From NCBI RefSeq assembly GCF_000424325.1, contig NZ_AUJR01000039.1, positions 1 through 45,835 on the forward strand: a stretch of DNA of 45,835 bases, written 5' to 3'. This document shows, piece after piece, positions 31,697 to 39,857 of the stretch. This stretch comes from [Clostridium] clostridioforme AGR2157 (lineage in GTDB: Bacteria > Bacillota > Clostridia > Lachnospirales > Lachnospiraceae). The notes below the pieces were generated by a model, which was not told the DNA's origin, did not search any database, and worked only from the letters and a program-made list of their open reading frames with translations. Made by a program: the position numbers and the translations under genes. Positions within the stretch are counted from its first letter, which is position 1, and each line of letters opens with the position of its first letter.

Positions 31697-32857
31697 GTGG
31701 AAAAATATTATATTGCTCTATATAAATTAGGTATTAAAAATGAATTACTTCTAAAAGCAATAACTGAATATGACTCTGATTTTATAATCCATTTATTTGA
31801 GGGGAATACCGATATTTTTCTTACTAATATAGAATGGTTAGAATACAAAAATATCTTTGAAGATCATTCTTCCCTTCTTAATGCATTAGAAGCAGCCGAA
31901 ACTATTTTACAAATTAATAAGCAAAATGAAATCCATACTGCCTTATATGCAACAATTAATTATCCTCATAATCTTATGAGCATGGATAATCCTCCTGCTA
32001 TTGTATATTATAAGGGTGCAAATCCTAATAGAAATTTCGAAAAGGCTATCGCTTGCATTGGAACAAGAAAACCTACCCGGTTTGGCTTTAATGCTATTAA
32101 TTATTTAATACCTCAATGGGTAAATGAAGGATTTGCAATTATATCTGGTTTAGCTGCTGGAGTTGATCGACTAGCACATATATCTTGTTTAACTGAGGGA
32201 GGCAAAACAATTGCTGTTCTTGCCCATGGTCTAGATATGATTTATCCTGCCTCTAATAGAAAATTGGCTGAAAAAATATTGCTATGTAATGGAACATTAC
32301 TTTCTGAATACCCTGTTGGGACAAAACCTGATAAGTTTAGATTCATCAATAGAAATCGTCTCATTGTAGGACTTTCCAAAGTAACTGTGGCAATGGAATG
32401 CGAAAGAAAAAGCGGATCTATGCATACAATTGAGTTCGCCCAAAAGCAAAATTGTCCTATTTTCTGTCCCGATCCTGGAGACACTCCAAAAGAAACTCAA
32501 TCAGGATTAAAATATATATTAGACAATAACATTGGATCTCTAATAAAAAATGGATTAGATTACCAAAATGTTGTTATTTCTGCTGGATATAATATTGAAC
32601 AACCTTCAATGAATGCTAAATATATAAAAGAACAATATTTGAAATCATTAATTGCTAGTATAGAGGACGATTTCATAATCAAATCTATTTTTGAAAAAAT
32701 AGGTTTAAATTATACTTCCGATTGTTCTTGTCTAATTAATTTAAATAACTATTTATTGGATTTCATTCAAAATACCGGTTACCCTATCCAAACAATAATT
32801 GATTTATTTATAGAAAGCATCATTTCAACATATACACCAAGCGAGAAAGAGAGCTAA
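31697..32857 (+). CDS. DprA/Smf-family protein
   Basis: A 386-residue protein with a complete DprA Rossmann domain: IACIGTRKPTRFGF, IISGLAAGVDRLAHISCL, GGKTIAVLAHGLDMIYP, SEYPVGTKPDKFRFINRNRLIVGLS and ECERKSGSMHT. DprA loads RecA on single-stranded DNA in competence, and the Smf/LOG fold can bind nucleotides. Here it sits in an AT-rich ICE island paired with the PRTase protein, not in a competence locus, so a defence or nucleotide-sensing role is more likely. The C-terminal 100 residues are not the usual winged-helix domain that I can recognise. Start GTG at 31697 (AGGAAG upstream). Confidence 0.88.
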   Translation: MEKYYIALYKLGIKNELLLKAITEYDSDFIIHLFEGNTDIFLTNIEWLEYKNIFEDHSSLLNALEAAETILQINKQNEIHTALYATINYPHNLMSMDNPPAIVYYKGANPNRNFEKAIACIGTRKPTRFGFNAINYLIPQWVNEGFAIISGLAAGVDRLAHISCLTEGGKTIAVLAHGLDMIYPASNRKLAEKILLCNGTLLSEYPVGTKPDKFRFINRNRLIVGLSKVTVAMECERKSGSMHTIEFAQKQNCPIFCPDPGDTPKETQSGLKYILDNNIGSLIKNGLDYQNVVISAGYNIEQPSMNAKYIKEQYLKSLIASIEDDFIIKSIFEKIGLNYTSDCSCLINLNNYLLDFIQNTGYPIQTIIDLFIESIISTYTPSEKES

Positions 32858-32872
32858 CGCCCTCTCTTTCTC
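32843..32872 (+). terminator. Hairpin terminator after the DprA-like gene
   Basis: GAGAAAGAGAG and CTCTCTTTCTC form a perfect 11-bp stem with an 8-base loop that contains the stop codon. There is no clear U tract, so efficiency is uncertain. Confidence 0.55.
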
Positions 32873-32959
32873 TATGCTATGCAGACATTATATGTTTAAA
32901 AATCTTTTCATTTATATACACCTGTTTCGTATCGCCATTTCAGATATATGAAACTTTTC

Positions 32960-33427
32960 TCAAAAATCTTTGGCTATCCATTTTGTCCTCAATATCGCAC
33001 CCTGAGGAACCTTATTATCCACTTTTTCATAATTGTAATAATATTTTCCTTTTGACAAAGAAAAAACAGAACCTCTTTGTGATTGATTATTCCAGACAAA
33101 AGTAGGAACAACACACACCTCTGAATCCATATAGCCATATTTGCCTACTCCAAATGCGATACACGGAATAAAATCTCCAGCGATTTCTGATGTTCTTTTT
33201 TCTAATTTTTCCACAGCACGTTCATTTGCGGAAATCATAGTCGTTTCTTTTTCTTTTTTATTAGATAAGCAACGACCTACAGAATAAATAAGCAAATCAG
33301 GAATTTCAATATCATTTGTATAAGCTCTGATATACCCTTCACTATCCATCTGCACCTCATATCCTTTGGTTTCTAATGCTACCGCTGTTAGTGCCTCAAA
33401 AAAATTTTTTGTAATTTTTTTTCTCAT
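32960..33427 (-). CDS. Cargo protein of unknown function
   Basis: A 155-residue protein beginning MRKKITKNFFEALTAVAL. Residues 20-50 read GYEVQMDSEGYIRAYTNDIEIPDLLIYSV, with acidic residues spaced somewhat like PD-(D/E)xK nuclease folds, but no firm motif. FIPCIAFGVGKYGYMD and VVPTFVWNN follow. AAGGAGATATTCAAA precedes the ATG. It is convergent with the DprA-like gene and is as AT-rich as its neighbours. Confidence 0.55.
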   Translation of the reverse strand: MRKKITKNFFEALTAVALETKGYEVQMDSEGYIRAYTNDIEIPDLLIYSVGRCLSNKKEKETTMISANERAVEKLEKRTSEIAGDFIPCIAFGVGKYGYMDSEVCVVPTFVWNNQSQRGSVFSLSKGKYYYNYEKVDNKVPQGAILRTKWIAKDF

Positions 33428-33554
33428 TTTGAATATCTCCTTGTAATTCAGAGATTATTTTTTATTTTAATCTCTTTTTCAGGAATATACTATCACTCTT
33501 TTCACCTTTTGTCCAGAGTTTATTTTTGTTTTTTTACTCTAAAAGTTTTGATAA

Positions 33555-33974
33555 TTAACATAAGGGAACTCCTCTCAGAGGCATTATCATTTTATTATTA
33601 GAACTATTCATATCGACATTCTTTTTTACAAACTCAAATCCCAATTCTTTGTAAATCTTATATAATAATTCATTCTTAATATACGTTTCACCCTCATATA
33701 GCTCAGAGTGTGGATATACACTTAAACTTGTACCACCATCTTTAATCACTTCTTGTACCATTTTATCCATAAGCTTTTTACCTATACCTTGATGCCTTAC
33801 CGCCTCTCTTACTCGAAAATATTTTATTTCGTATTCGCCCTCTACTGCCATTCCTATTCTTCCAATTTCCTTCTTTCGAAAAAAATCTTTATACGCTACT
33901 GCTTCAGCCCATCCTCTATTTATGCCTACTACATTAATTCTCACCTTTATATCTTTCATTTTTCCAGACATCAT
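33555..33974 (-). CDS. GNAT-family N-acetyltransferase
   Basis: A 139-residue acetyltransferase-like protein with the acetyl-CoA-binding motif A FRVREAVRHQGIGKKLMDKMV (the RHQGIG turn near residue 63) and a later IYKELGFEFV strand typical of motif B. Substrates cannot be told from the sequence. It sits alone in the AT-rich island, with short unknown genes either side. The start at 33974 has AAAGAG upstream; the in-frame ATG at 33959 is an alternative. Confidence 0.82.
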   Translation of the reverse strand: MMSGKMKDIKVRINVVGINRGWAEAVAYKDFFRKKEIGRIGMAVEGEYEIKYFRVREAVRHQGIGKKLMDKMVQEVIKDGGTSLSVYPHSELYEGETYIKNELLYKIYKELGFEFVKKNVDMNSSNNKMIMPLRGVPLC

Positions 33975-34106
33975 ACCACTCTTTCTTTATAAACAATATT
34001 TTCATATTGTATCATGACCTACTTCAAATAAAAAGATTTGTTCCGAAATATTCCAATGTACTAACATAACTATTTTAAGCATTTTTTTATATTTATTTTG
34101 AATAAT

Positions 34107-34394
34107 CTATCTCGTTATTAATTCTAATTTGAATTTACAATACGAATATAAATTCCACAAATTAGCTTTAAACGGGAAATCTTTTCTATAAATAAATTGT
34201 GTCTTAAATGGAATATTATGGCAATGACACCATTCCTGTATTTGTTTCATTCTTACACTTTCCCCTGTATCAATCCTATTTACCAAACATTGTATCTTGA
34301 AATCATCTATCCCTAACCTAAAAAACAAATAAAACAATACATTATAATATCTAATCAATACAACTTCTTTTGTTGCTTTTTCCTCTGACCTCAT
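34107..34394 (-). CDS. Last ICE gene, unknown function
   Basis: A 95-residue basic protein starting MRSEEKATKEVVLIRYY, with a hydrophobic segment NVLFYLFFRLGI, then CLVNRIDTGESVRM and WCHCHNIPFKTQFIYR. It is not recognised. The ATG at 34394 has AGGTGG nine bases upstream. It is the gene nearest the ICE end, about 50 bases from the cut pilin gene. Confidence 0.5.
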   Translation of the reverse strand: MRSEEKATKEVVLIRYYNVLFYLFFRLGIDDFKIQCLVNRIDTGESVRMKQIQEWCHCHNIPFKTQFIYRKDFPFKANLWNLYSYCKFKLELITR

Positions 34395-34445
34395 ACACAC
34401 TTTCCACCTTTCACTGTATATCCAGTTCTATTTATCCACATATTT

Positions 34446-34574
34446 TTACTCTATACACCTTATACCCACCCCATAATAGGGGGTTAATATTCCCACCAAT
34501 ACCAACACCAGCTCAATCACCCCCACTCCCTGTTCATCCTTACAGAACTCCCTTAATTCCTTTCCTAACTCCAT
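34446..34574 (-). pseudogene. flp: Flp pilin gene cut by ICE insertion
   Basis: A 42-codon frame starts at 34574 after GGAGGAGAGCG. Residues 1-27 are a normal Flp prepilin start, MELGKELREFC then KDEQG-VGVIELVLVLV, where cleavage after QG leaves the conserved Glu at +5. After that the sequence becomes GILTPYYGVGIRCIE and stops, unlike any Flp tail. The tad genes on the right are in place, so the rest of flp and any TadE/TadF genes should lie at the other end of the ICE. Confidence 0.8.
34475..34500. other. Probable ICE-chromosome junction
   Basis: The Flp frame is lost at about 34490-34495 (minus strand GTATTGGTGG then GAATATTAACC). This is the best estimate of the right attachment site. The exact core cannot be fixed without the other end. 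Confidence 0.6.
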
Positions 34575-34592
34575 CGCTCTCCTCCTTATGCT

Positions 34593-35855
34593 TTACTTGA
34601 ATTCCATCAGCGCAGGAACAGCTATCATGACCATGACCACTGACAGGAGTATGAACAGCGGAAGCAGCAGTTTTGTTCCTGCTTCCTCCCCCAGGCGCCT
34701 TGCCTGGTGTTTTCTCTGTTCAAATGCATCTGTCATCTCTGTACGCAGCAGATTCCTGAGATTCTTTGAACCGTTTTTACGGTTTTGCTCCAGCAGACCT
34801 CCTAACTTCATATAAGACTGGAGCCCGCACCGCCTTCCAAACTCCTCAAATGCCCTGCCCTCCGGCACTCCCCCCTTCATCTGGCAGCTGGTCTCATACA
34901 TTTCTTCATAGACATACCGTTTCCTGCGCCTTCCCTGCTCCACCATCATTTTATATTCCAGGGCAATCTTATCCCAGGCTGTCCGGATACTCATACCGGC
35001 GCCGAGAAAGATGGTCAGCCTGGACAATACCTCCGGGTAATCCAGTGCCAGCTGGCGTTTTCTCGCCTCTGCCCTGTTTTGCTGTTCGGCCCGGTCCTTT
35101 AGAAAACATAAGACGGCTCCTGCCGCTCCCAATCCCATCACAGGAACAAAGACAGATTCTTCCGGCAGACTGTATTTCAGGCTCCGTCCCTGATATTCCT
35201 TCGGAAGCTTCATATAAGCTGTGGAGGACTGCAGTTCATCCTCCCTCTTAAGAAATTCAGCAAACGCTTCCTCCGTCTGTTCCTGTTCCGTAATCACCGG
35301 CGGCTTCACACACACAGACAGTTCATATTCCTCCGGCCAGTTTCCCTCTGTCATGCGCACATGCAGGTTGATTTTGATTCCCTGTTCGTCAATCCCCCTC
35401 TGTTTCATCTCCCGCACATGCAGTTCACCAAAGGAATCCAGAAGCTCCGGCTCATCTGATTCCCACCTGAGCCTTATTCCATAGCTGTCCAGGTATGTAA
35501 GCAGGTTCAGATCCTGCCTTACATCCTCAAGAGACGGATTATTTCCCAATATAAGTTTCGGAAGCTGTACCATCACGGCCTCGTATGCCTTATGGGCCTC
35601 CTGTTTCGTATATACCCGTTCTGACAGGACCATTTCCACAGGAACCGCCTTCTCCCCAAGACCCTCCACCATCAGGCTGTATGTCTGATCCCCCTGTCCG
35701 TAGCTTCCCCTGGCCAGGGTATTGCCTTCCAAAAGATCACTGTCTGTGCGCTGCCACAGCTGTGCCGCCATTCCCATGAAAAGGCCAGCTGCCAGGCATA
35801 TGATCTGTTTCCGCCCAATCCAGGCCTGAAGCCTTCCCCCAGGTCTGTTTCTCAT
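34593..35855 (-). CDS. tadC: TadC-like pilus assembly membrane protein
   Basis: About 420 residues, a GspF/TadC-type inner-membrane protein of the Flp pilus machine. An N-terminal hydrophobic segment and a long periplasmic-like insert (residues 20-215) are followed by a hydrophobic helix VPVMGLGAAGAVLCFL, the T2SSF domain with LSRLTIFLGAGMSIRTAWDKI and LGGLLEQNRKNGSKNL, and a C-terminal helix LLLPLFILLSVVMVMIAVP. The ATG at 35855 follows AGGTGGAG; an open extension overlaps tadB. It sits directly upstream of the cut flp. Confidence 0.85.
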   Translation of the reverse strand: MRNRPGGRLQAWIGRKQIICLAAGLFMGMAAQLWQRTDSDLLEGNTLARGSYGQGDQTYSLMVEGLGEKAVPVEMVLSERVYTKQEAHKAYEAVMVQLPKLILGNNPSLEDVRQDLNLLTYLDSYGIRLRWESDEPELLDSFGELHVREMKQRGIDEQGIKINLHVRMTEGNWPEEYELSVCVKPPVITEQEQTEEAFAEFLKREDELQSSTAYMKLPKEYQGRSLKYSLPEESVFVPVMGLGAAGAVLCFLKDRAEQQNRAEARKRQLALDYPEVLSRLTIFLGAGMSIRTAWDKIALEYKMMVEQGRRRKRYVYEEMYETSCQMKGGVPEGRAFEEFGRRCGLQSYMKLGGLLEQNRKNGSKNLRNLLRTEMTDAFEQRKHQARRLGEEAGTKLLLPLFILLSVVMVMIAVPALMEFK

Positions 35856-35880
35856 CTTTATCGTCCGCTCCACCTGCCTT

Positions 35881-36774
35881 TCACACCTCAATGTCCAGTA
35901 TCTTCCCGGCCATAACCAACGCGCCCGCATAGGCTGCCAGGCACATGGTCATCACCCCCCGGCCAATCCAGGTGCCGTACATCACGCTGAAAAATCCAGG
36001 GGATGTAAGGTCAATGTAGAGCACAATCAAAAACGGTATCAGATTCATAATTTTCTGTTCAAATATCCTGGAGGCAAGCATGGTATGTATCTCCTCCTTA
36101 ACCTGCACCTTATCCCTGATAATTCCCGCTGTCTGGCGGATGACTTCCACCAGCTCACCTCCGCTTCGTTTAGCCGCGGACAGGACCTGGGCAAAATTGT
36201 CCACATCCTCCAGTGCGCTGCGCCGGCCAAAATCCATAAACAGTTCTTCTGCCGGACGGTTCATCCTGATTCCATCGGACAGGATCCGGAACTCCTCTGT
36301 AATCATCTCCCGCCTCCCAAACAGTACTTCCAGCTCCTTTATGCTAAGGGTGAGTCCATTTTCCAAAGAATACCCTGCGCTGAGAAAGGAGGACAGCACC
36401 TGGATTCCCTCCTTAAACTGCAATTCCAGCCGCCTGGCCCTCTCCTTCTTCAAATCCTCCCTCCTGTATAAAGGATAACAGGCTCCAAAGGGCATCAGAA
36501 TCAGGAACACCGCCGCACTGCGATAAAATACATAGGATGCCAGCCCGCAGACTCCCACCCCGCAGACTCCGTATAACAGCCACTCCCTGGCTGTAAGCCG
36601 GTAGGTACCGTAATCCACCCTGTCGGGAGGCCGGGCCCTGGGAGCCCTCTTTTCCGGTTTACTCCTGGCAATCTCCTGCCTAACAAGGTCCCGCCTGTGT
36701 CCCGGCCCCTTTCTGACGAAGCCGGTCCTCCTTCCCGTCATATTCAAACAATGGTTCCAGTTCCACCTCTCCAT
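35881..36774 (-). CDS. tadB: TadB-like pilus assembly membrane protein
   Basis: A 297-residue T2SSF-type membrane protein: helices near residues 65-100, the cytoplasmic domain with GIQVLSSFLSAGYSLENGL and QVLSAAKRSGGELVEVIRQ, and C-terminal helices IMNLIPFLIVLYIDL and MTMCLAAYAGALVM. It partners TadC. A strong AGGAGG lies eight bases before the ATG at 36774, so its first 95 bases overlap the end of cpaF. Confidence 0.88.
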   Translation of the reverse strand: MERWNWNHCLNMTGRRTGFVRKGPGHRRDLVRQEIARSKPEKRAPRARPPDRVDYGTYRLTAREWLLYGVCGVGVCGLASYVFYRSAAVFLILMPFGACYPLYRREDLKKERARRLELQFKEGIQVLSSFLSAGYSLENGLTLSIKELEVLFGRREMITEEFRILSDGIRMNRPAEELFMDFGRRSALEDVDNFAQVLSAAKRSGGELVEVIRQTAGIIRDKVQVKEEIHTMLASRIFEQKIMNLIPFLIVLYIDLTSPGFFSVMYGTWIGRGVMTMCLAAYAGALVMAGKILDIEV

Positions 36775-37879
36775 TCTGCAAACCTCCTATTCTCATAATG
36801 GATAAAACTCTTCTCTTTCCATCCTTCAGTCGTCCCAGATGGACCATGATGTCCAGAGCTGACACAATCTGGCTCCTGATTGCTGCCAGCGGAAGGTCCG
36901 CCGCCATCAGCACCATGGTCTCCAGCCTGCTTATCATGTCCCGCGGGCTGTTTCCATGACCCGTGGAAAGACTGCCGGGATGGCCTGTGTTCATGGCCTG
37001 GAGCATGTCCAGGGCCTCCTTCCCCCTCACCTCGCCCACTACGATACGGTTGGGATTCATGCGCAGGGCCGCCTTGATAAGCTGGCTCATGGTAATTTCC
37101 CCTTCCCCCTCCGTATTGGCGTTCCTTGTCTCCAGGCGCACGAGATTTGGAACCTGTGTTATCTGCAGTTCAGCTGAATCTTCAATGGTAATTACCCTCT
37201 CACCGGAGGGTATGAAGGATGACAATGCATTTAGGAATGTGGTTTTCCCGGAGTTTGTCCCTCCGCTGATGAACATGTTGCATCCATCCTCCACCAGCTG
37301 CTCCAGAAAACCGGCAGCCTCCGTGCTTATGGCTCCGAAACGAATCAGCTTTTCCATGGTAATCGGGTCCGGAAATTTCCTTATAGTTACAACCGGACCA
37401 TCCAGGGCCACAGGCGGAAGCACCACATGGACCCTGGAGCCGTCCTCCAGCCTGGCATCCACCATGGGGGAGGATACATTCACCACACGGTTGACCCTGC
37501 TTACAATCTGCTGTATGATATCCTCCAGCTGTTCCGGCTTCTCAAAATTCCTGTCCCACAATTCCATCCTTCCGTTTTTCTCCATAAATATCTTTCCTGC
37601 CCCATTAACCATGATTTCCGATACGGAGCTGTCGTCAATAAGCTCCTGCAGGATATCCAGACGGCGGAAGCTGTCAAAGAGGCTTCCCCGCAGCCAGAGC
37701 CGTTCCTTTAACGGCAGGAACATTTCCTGCCCCATCTCGCCTATGGCCCTGTCAATCATCTCCAGCAGTTCCCCGTCGTCCATATGGTGTCTTTCCTGCA
37801 GTTCTTCCATGATGCGCTCCCTTATGACCCGCCGCACACCATCACGGCTCCTCCTCCTTGTACTCTCCCTCTCTTCCAT
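36680..37879 (-). CDS. tadA: CpaF/TadA pilus secretion ATPase
   Basis: A 399-residue motor ATPase of the Flp pilus. The N-terminal region has SEIMVNGAGKIFMEKNGRM; Walker A is FISGGTNSGKTTFLNAL near residue 215; the Asp box is RVITIEDSAELQI; Walker B is PNRIVVGEVRGKEALDML; and the His box is MNTGHPGSLSTGHGNS. All are intact. It lies between tadZ and tadB. Confidence 0.93.
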   Translation of the reverse strand: MEERESTRRRSRDGVRRVIRERIMEELQERHHMDDGELLEMIDRAIGEMGQEMFLPLKERLWLRGSLFDSFRRLDILQELIDDSSVSEIMVNGAGKIFMEKNGRMELWDRNFEKPEQLEDIIQQIVSRVNRVVNVSSPMVDARLEDGSRVHVVLPPVALDGPVVTIRKFPDPITMEKLIRFGAISTEAAGFLEQLVEDGCNMFISGGTNSGKTTFLNALSSFIPSGERVITIEDSAELQITQVPNLVRLETRNANTEGEGEITMSQLIKAALRMNPNRIVVGEVRGKEALDMLQAMNTGHPGSLSTGHGNSPRDMISRLETMVLMAADLPLAAIRSQIVSALDIMVHLGRLKDGKRRVLSIMRIGGLQNGEVELEPLFEYDGKEDRLRQKGAGTQAGPC

Positions 37880-37938
37880 GGCTCACTCTTCCTTTTGTTT
37901 GCTTTCCCTGGCCTTTATTCCTGCTTCTCCTCCATCCC

Positions 37939-38943
37939 CTACCTCTCCGGCTGCTTCCCGTCCAAAAGCTGCCTCACATAATCCCCCATCTCCCCCCATA
38001 TCAGCTGTTCCAGGTACCCCTCCCGTTTCACAATACACGTATGCTTGGGCAGTCTCAGTTTCTGAATCCTGTCCCTGACCCCGGCATCGTCTGCTTCCTC
38101 CAGGTACTCCTCGAATTCCTCTATCTTGGCAGCTGAGATATAGTCCTCCCTGACCGGCATATACACCACATCACACATGGAGAGAATGGGCAGAGCTCCC
38201 CTTCCCATCTGGCCCACGTCCAACACCAGCCTGTCATAGCCGCTCTCCCTTGCAATCCTGTCTATGAGCTGCGCCATGTCCTCCGGCGCCACCTGGCTTA
38301 AGTCCTCCGCATATCGCACCGGAGGTATATAATCCATATTTCCCCAGTTGCTGATCATAGACTTTAGCTTCATCCAGTTATACCCTCCCTGTCGGTACAA
38401 ATACAGCACATCCGATAAATCAGCCTTGTACTCACTGTTAATCAGCCTGGAAAATCCTGAGTATTCCTCCAGGTTCAGATACAGCACCGCCTCCTTTTTT
38501 GCCATCACCTGCCCTATGGTCAGGGCCAGCGAGGACTTAAAGCACCGGTTAACAGGGGAATATATTCCCATGACCAAGGCCCTGGCCCCAAGAAGGGCCA
38601 GCGCCGGCTCCACAGGGCGGCTGCAGTAGGAAGCCAGCACCTCACGCATGATACAGTCCCCGGACTGGTACTTGTAGATGGACGGAAATACATCCAGCCC
38701 ATCCACCAGCTCCCCGTCACACAGCACCATGATCTGCTTTGCCTTCACATCCCCCACCAGCGTCCGGGAGCACTCATCTACCAGCAGGATTTCTATGGGA
38801 TGTTCTTCCCCATATTCTCTGAGCCTGTCCAGGCTGGAAAATGCCATGGCTGTAAACGGAATCTTTTCCTTCTGATTCACATAATCTGCCAGCCGTTCCC
38901 CAAAGGCGGGGTCAGCGTCATAGACTGCCAGAATCTTTACCAT
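37939..38943 (-). CDS. tadZ: TadZ/CpaE-like localisation ATPase
   Basis: About 334 residues. The N-terminal third is receiver-like (KILAVYDADPAFGERL, PIEILLVDECS). The rest is a ParA/MinD-type fold with a degenerate deviant Walker A, MGIYSPVNRCFKSSLALTIG, lacking the standard GGxGK, and YDRLVLDVGQMGRGALP as Walker B-like. TadZ proteins place the pilus machine at the pole. ATG at 38943 was chosen over GTG at 38958 by spacing from GAGGTG. Confidence 0.8.
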   Translation of the reverse strand: MVKILAVYDADPAFGERLADYVNQKEKIPFTAMAFSSLDRLREYGEEHPIEILLVDECSRTLVGDVKAKQIMVLCDGELVDGLDVFPSIYKYQSGDCIMREVLASYCSRPVEPALALLGARALVMGIYSPVNRCFKSSLALTIGQVMAKKEAVLYLNLEEYSGFSRLINSEYKADLSDVLYLYRQGGYNWMKLKSMISNWGNMDYIPPVRYAEDLSQVAPEDMAQLIDRIARESGYDRLVLDVGQMGRGALPILSMCDVVYMPVREDYISAAKIEEFEEYLEEADDAGVRDRIQKLRLPKHTCIVKREGYLEQLIWGEMGDYVRQLLDGKQPER

Positions 38944-38999
38944 ATATTCACTTCTCACCTCGTTTCTGCCTGGTGCACAAGCACCTTAACACCCATCAC

Positions 39000-39584
39000 T
39001 CATCCATTCCACAACGCTGTAATAAGAATCCCTGCAAAAAAACAGGCTCCCAATGGAATTACGCACTTATACCCATCCCGCTCCGGGCAGTAATACGCCT
39101 CTATTTCTTTACTCTGAATCAAACGCCTGATATAGGCAGCCAAATACAAGAATCTTTGACAGACGCTGCCCTCTCGCAGCATCTTTCCAAGAGCCAGAAC
39201 AGCTCCCAGACACAAACCAATTACCACGGACCAAAATCCTCTTTCCAGGCCAAAACAGCCTGCCACAAGGGCCATGAACTTAATATCCCCGGCTCCCACC
39301 ATCCGCAGCAGGAAAAATGGAAAACCGGCTGCGGCCGCCAACGCCAGCCGAATTATAAAAACAGCAACACACTCTGCCGCGGCTGCCCAAAAGCCCGTGT
39401 CTGCCGCCCAAAAACCAACGCTTCCTGATCCGGACATGCAGGCCCCCGCCGAAGCAGCCAGCCCTGCCGCCGCCACGGCTGCCAGGGCCCTGTTAGGTAT
39501 CCGGTAATACCTGATATCCATAAGGGCGCAATAGGCCATCATGCCATATAATGCATATGACATAAAACAATGTAAAATTAATAC
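39000..39584 (-). CDS. tadV: A24-family prepilin peptidase (TadV/CpaA)
   Basis: About 194 residues with six hydrophobic segments. The two catalytic aspartates are in CALMDIRYYRIPN near the N-terminus and VGAGDIKFMALV near residue 105, the GxGD motif of the family. It would cleave the Flp prepilin. It is the first gene of the tad operon after the promoter at 39728. The AGGAGG at about 39588 puts the start near GTG 39584; an in-frame start at 39614 has no binding site. Confidence 0.85.
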   Translation of the reverse strand, partial: VLILHCFMSYALYGMMAYCALMDIRYYRIPNRALAAVAAAGLAASAGACMSGSGSVGFWAADTGFWAAAAECVAVFIIRLALAAAAGFPFFLLRMVGAGDIKFMALVAGCFGLERGFWSVVIGLCLGAVLALGKMLREGSVCQRFLYLAAYIRRLIQSKEIEAYYCPERDGYKCVIPLGACFFAGILITALWNG

Positions 39585-39727
39585 ACTACCTCCTCTCTCC
39601 GTTCCATCTGTCACTTTTTTCTGAGGAAATTTCTGCCTGAGCCAGGCAACGCAAAACTATTGATGTAAATACAACCATTGAAATTAATCAGACTGTCATG
39701 AAATAGACTGTGTTGAATGTTGTTCCA

Positions 39728-39756
39728 TTATGAAGGATTTTCCGGCAAATGTCAAG
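39728..39756 (-). promoter_or_regulatory. tad operon promoter
   Basis: Minus strand -35 TTGACA (39751-39756), 17-base spacer, -10 CATAAT (39728-39733), about 145 bases before the prepilin peptidase start. It is divergent from the arsR promoter about 30 bases away. The 39615-39857 gap holds only these promoters and the operator. Confidence 0.75.
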
Positions 39757-39787
39757 GGTGAATTTTATCATTTCATCCCCGATTTCC

Positions 39788-39816
39788 TTGACCTTCCTCC
39801 CTATACATGGTAAAAT
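39788..39816 (+). promoter_or_regulatory. Promoter of the ArsR-family gene
   Basis: -35 TTGACC (39788-39793), 17-base spacer, -10 TAAAAT (39811-39816), with the operator immediately downstream. Confidence 0.75.
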
Positions 39817-39822
39817 AAAGTT

Positions 39823-39840
39823 GGTTCAAATTTTTAAACC
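39823..39840. promoter_or_regulatory. Candidate ArsR operator
   Basis: GGTTCAAATTTTTAAACC is an imperfect 18-bp palindrome at the expected transcription start and just before the AAAGGAGG of the regulator gene, as for autoregulation. Confidence 0.6.
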
Positions 39841-39857
39841 AAAGGAGGAAGTGGCAG

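Larger units (their letters stand above)
1..34490. mobile_element. Integrative conjugative element (right-hand part)
   Basis: The block carries a relaxase, MobC, PcfB, a VirD4 coupling protein, VirB6-like and pilin-like channel proteins, a surface adhesin with sortase, ParM, DNA methyltransferases and a divergent XRE regulator, nearly all on the minus strand. This is the usual make-up of Tn1549/CTn-type elements of gut Firmicutes. The right boundary is placed near 34.48-34.50 kb, where the reading frame of a Flp pilin gene is lost and the chromosomal tad operon begins. The left end, integrase and VirB4 lie outside the window, so the size and recombinase type are unknown. Confidence 0.85.

Noticed and set aside
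34432-34440. TTATCCACA, a perfect DnaA-box word, near the ICE end
   Set aside because: A single 9-bp copy in AT-rich DNA is expected by chance and has no partner sites.
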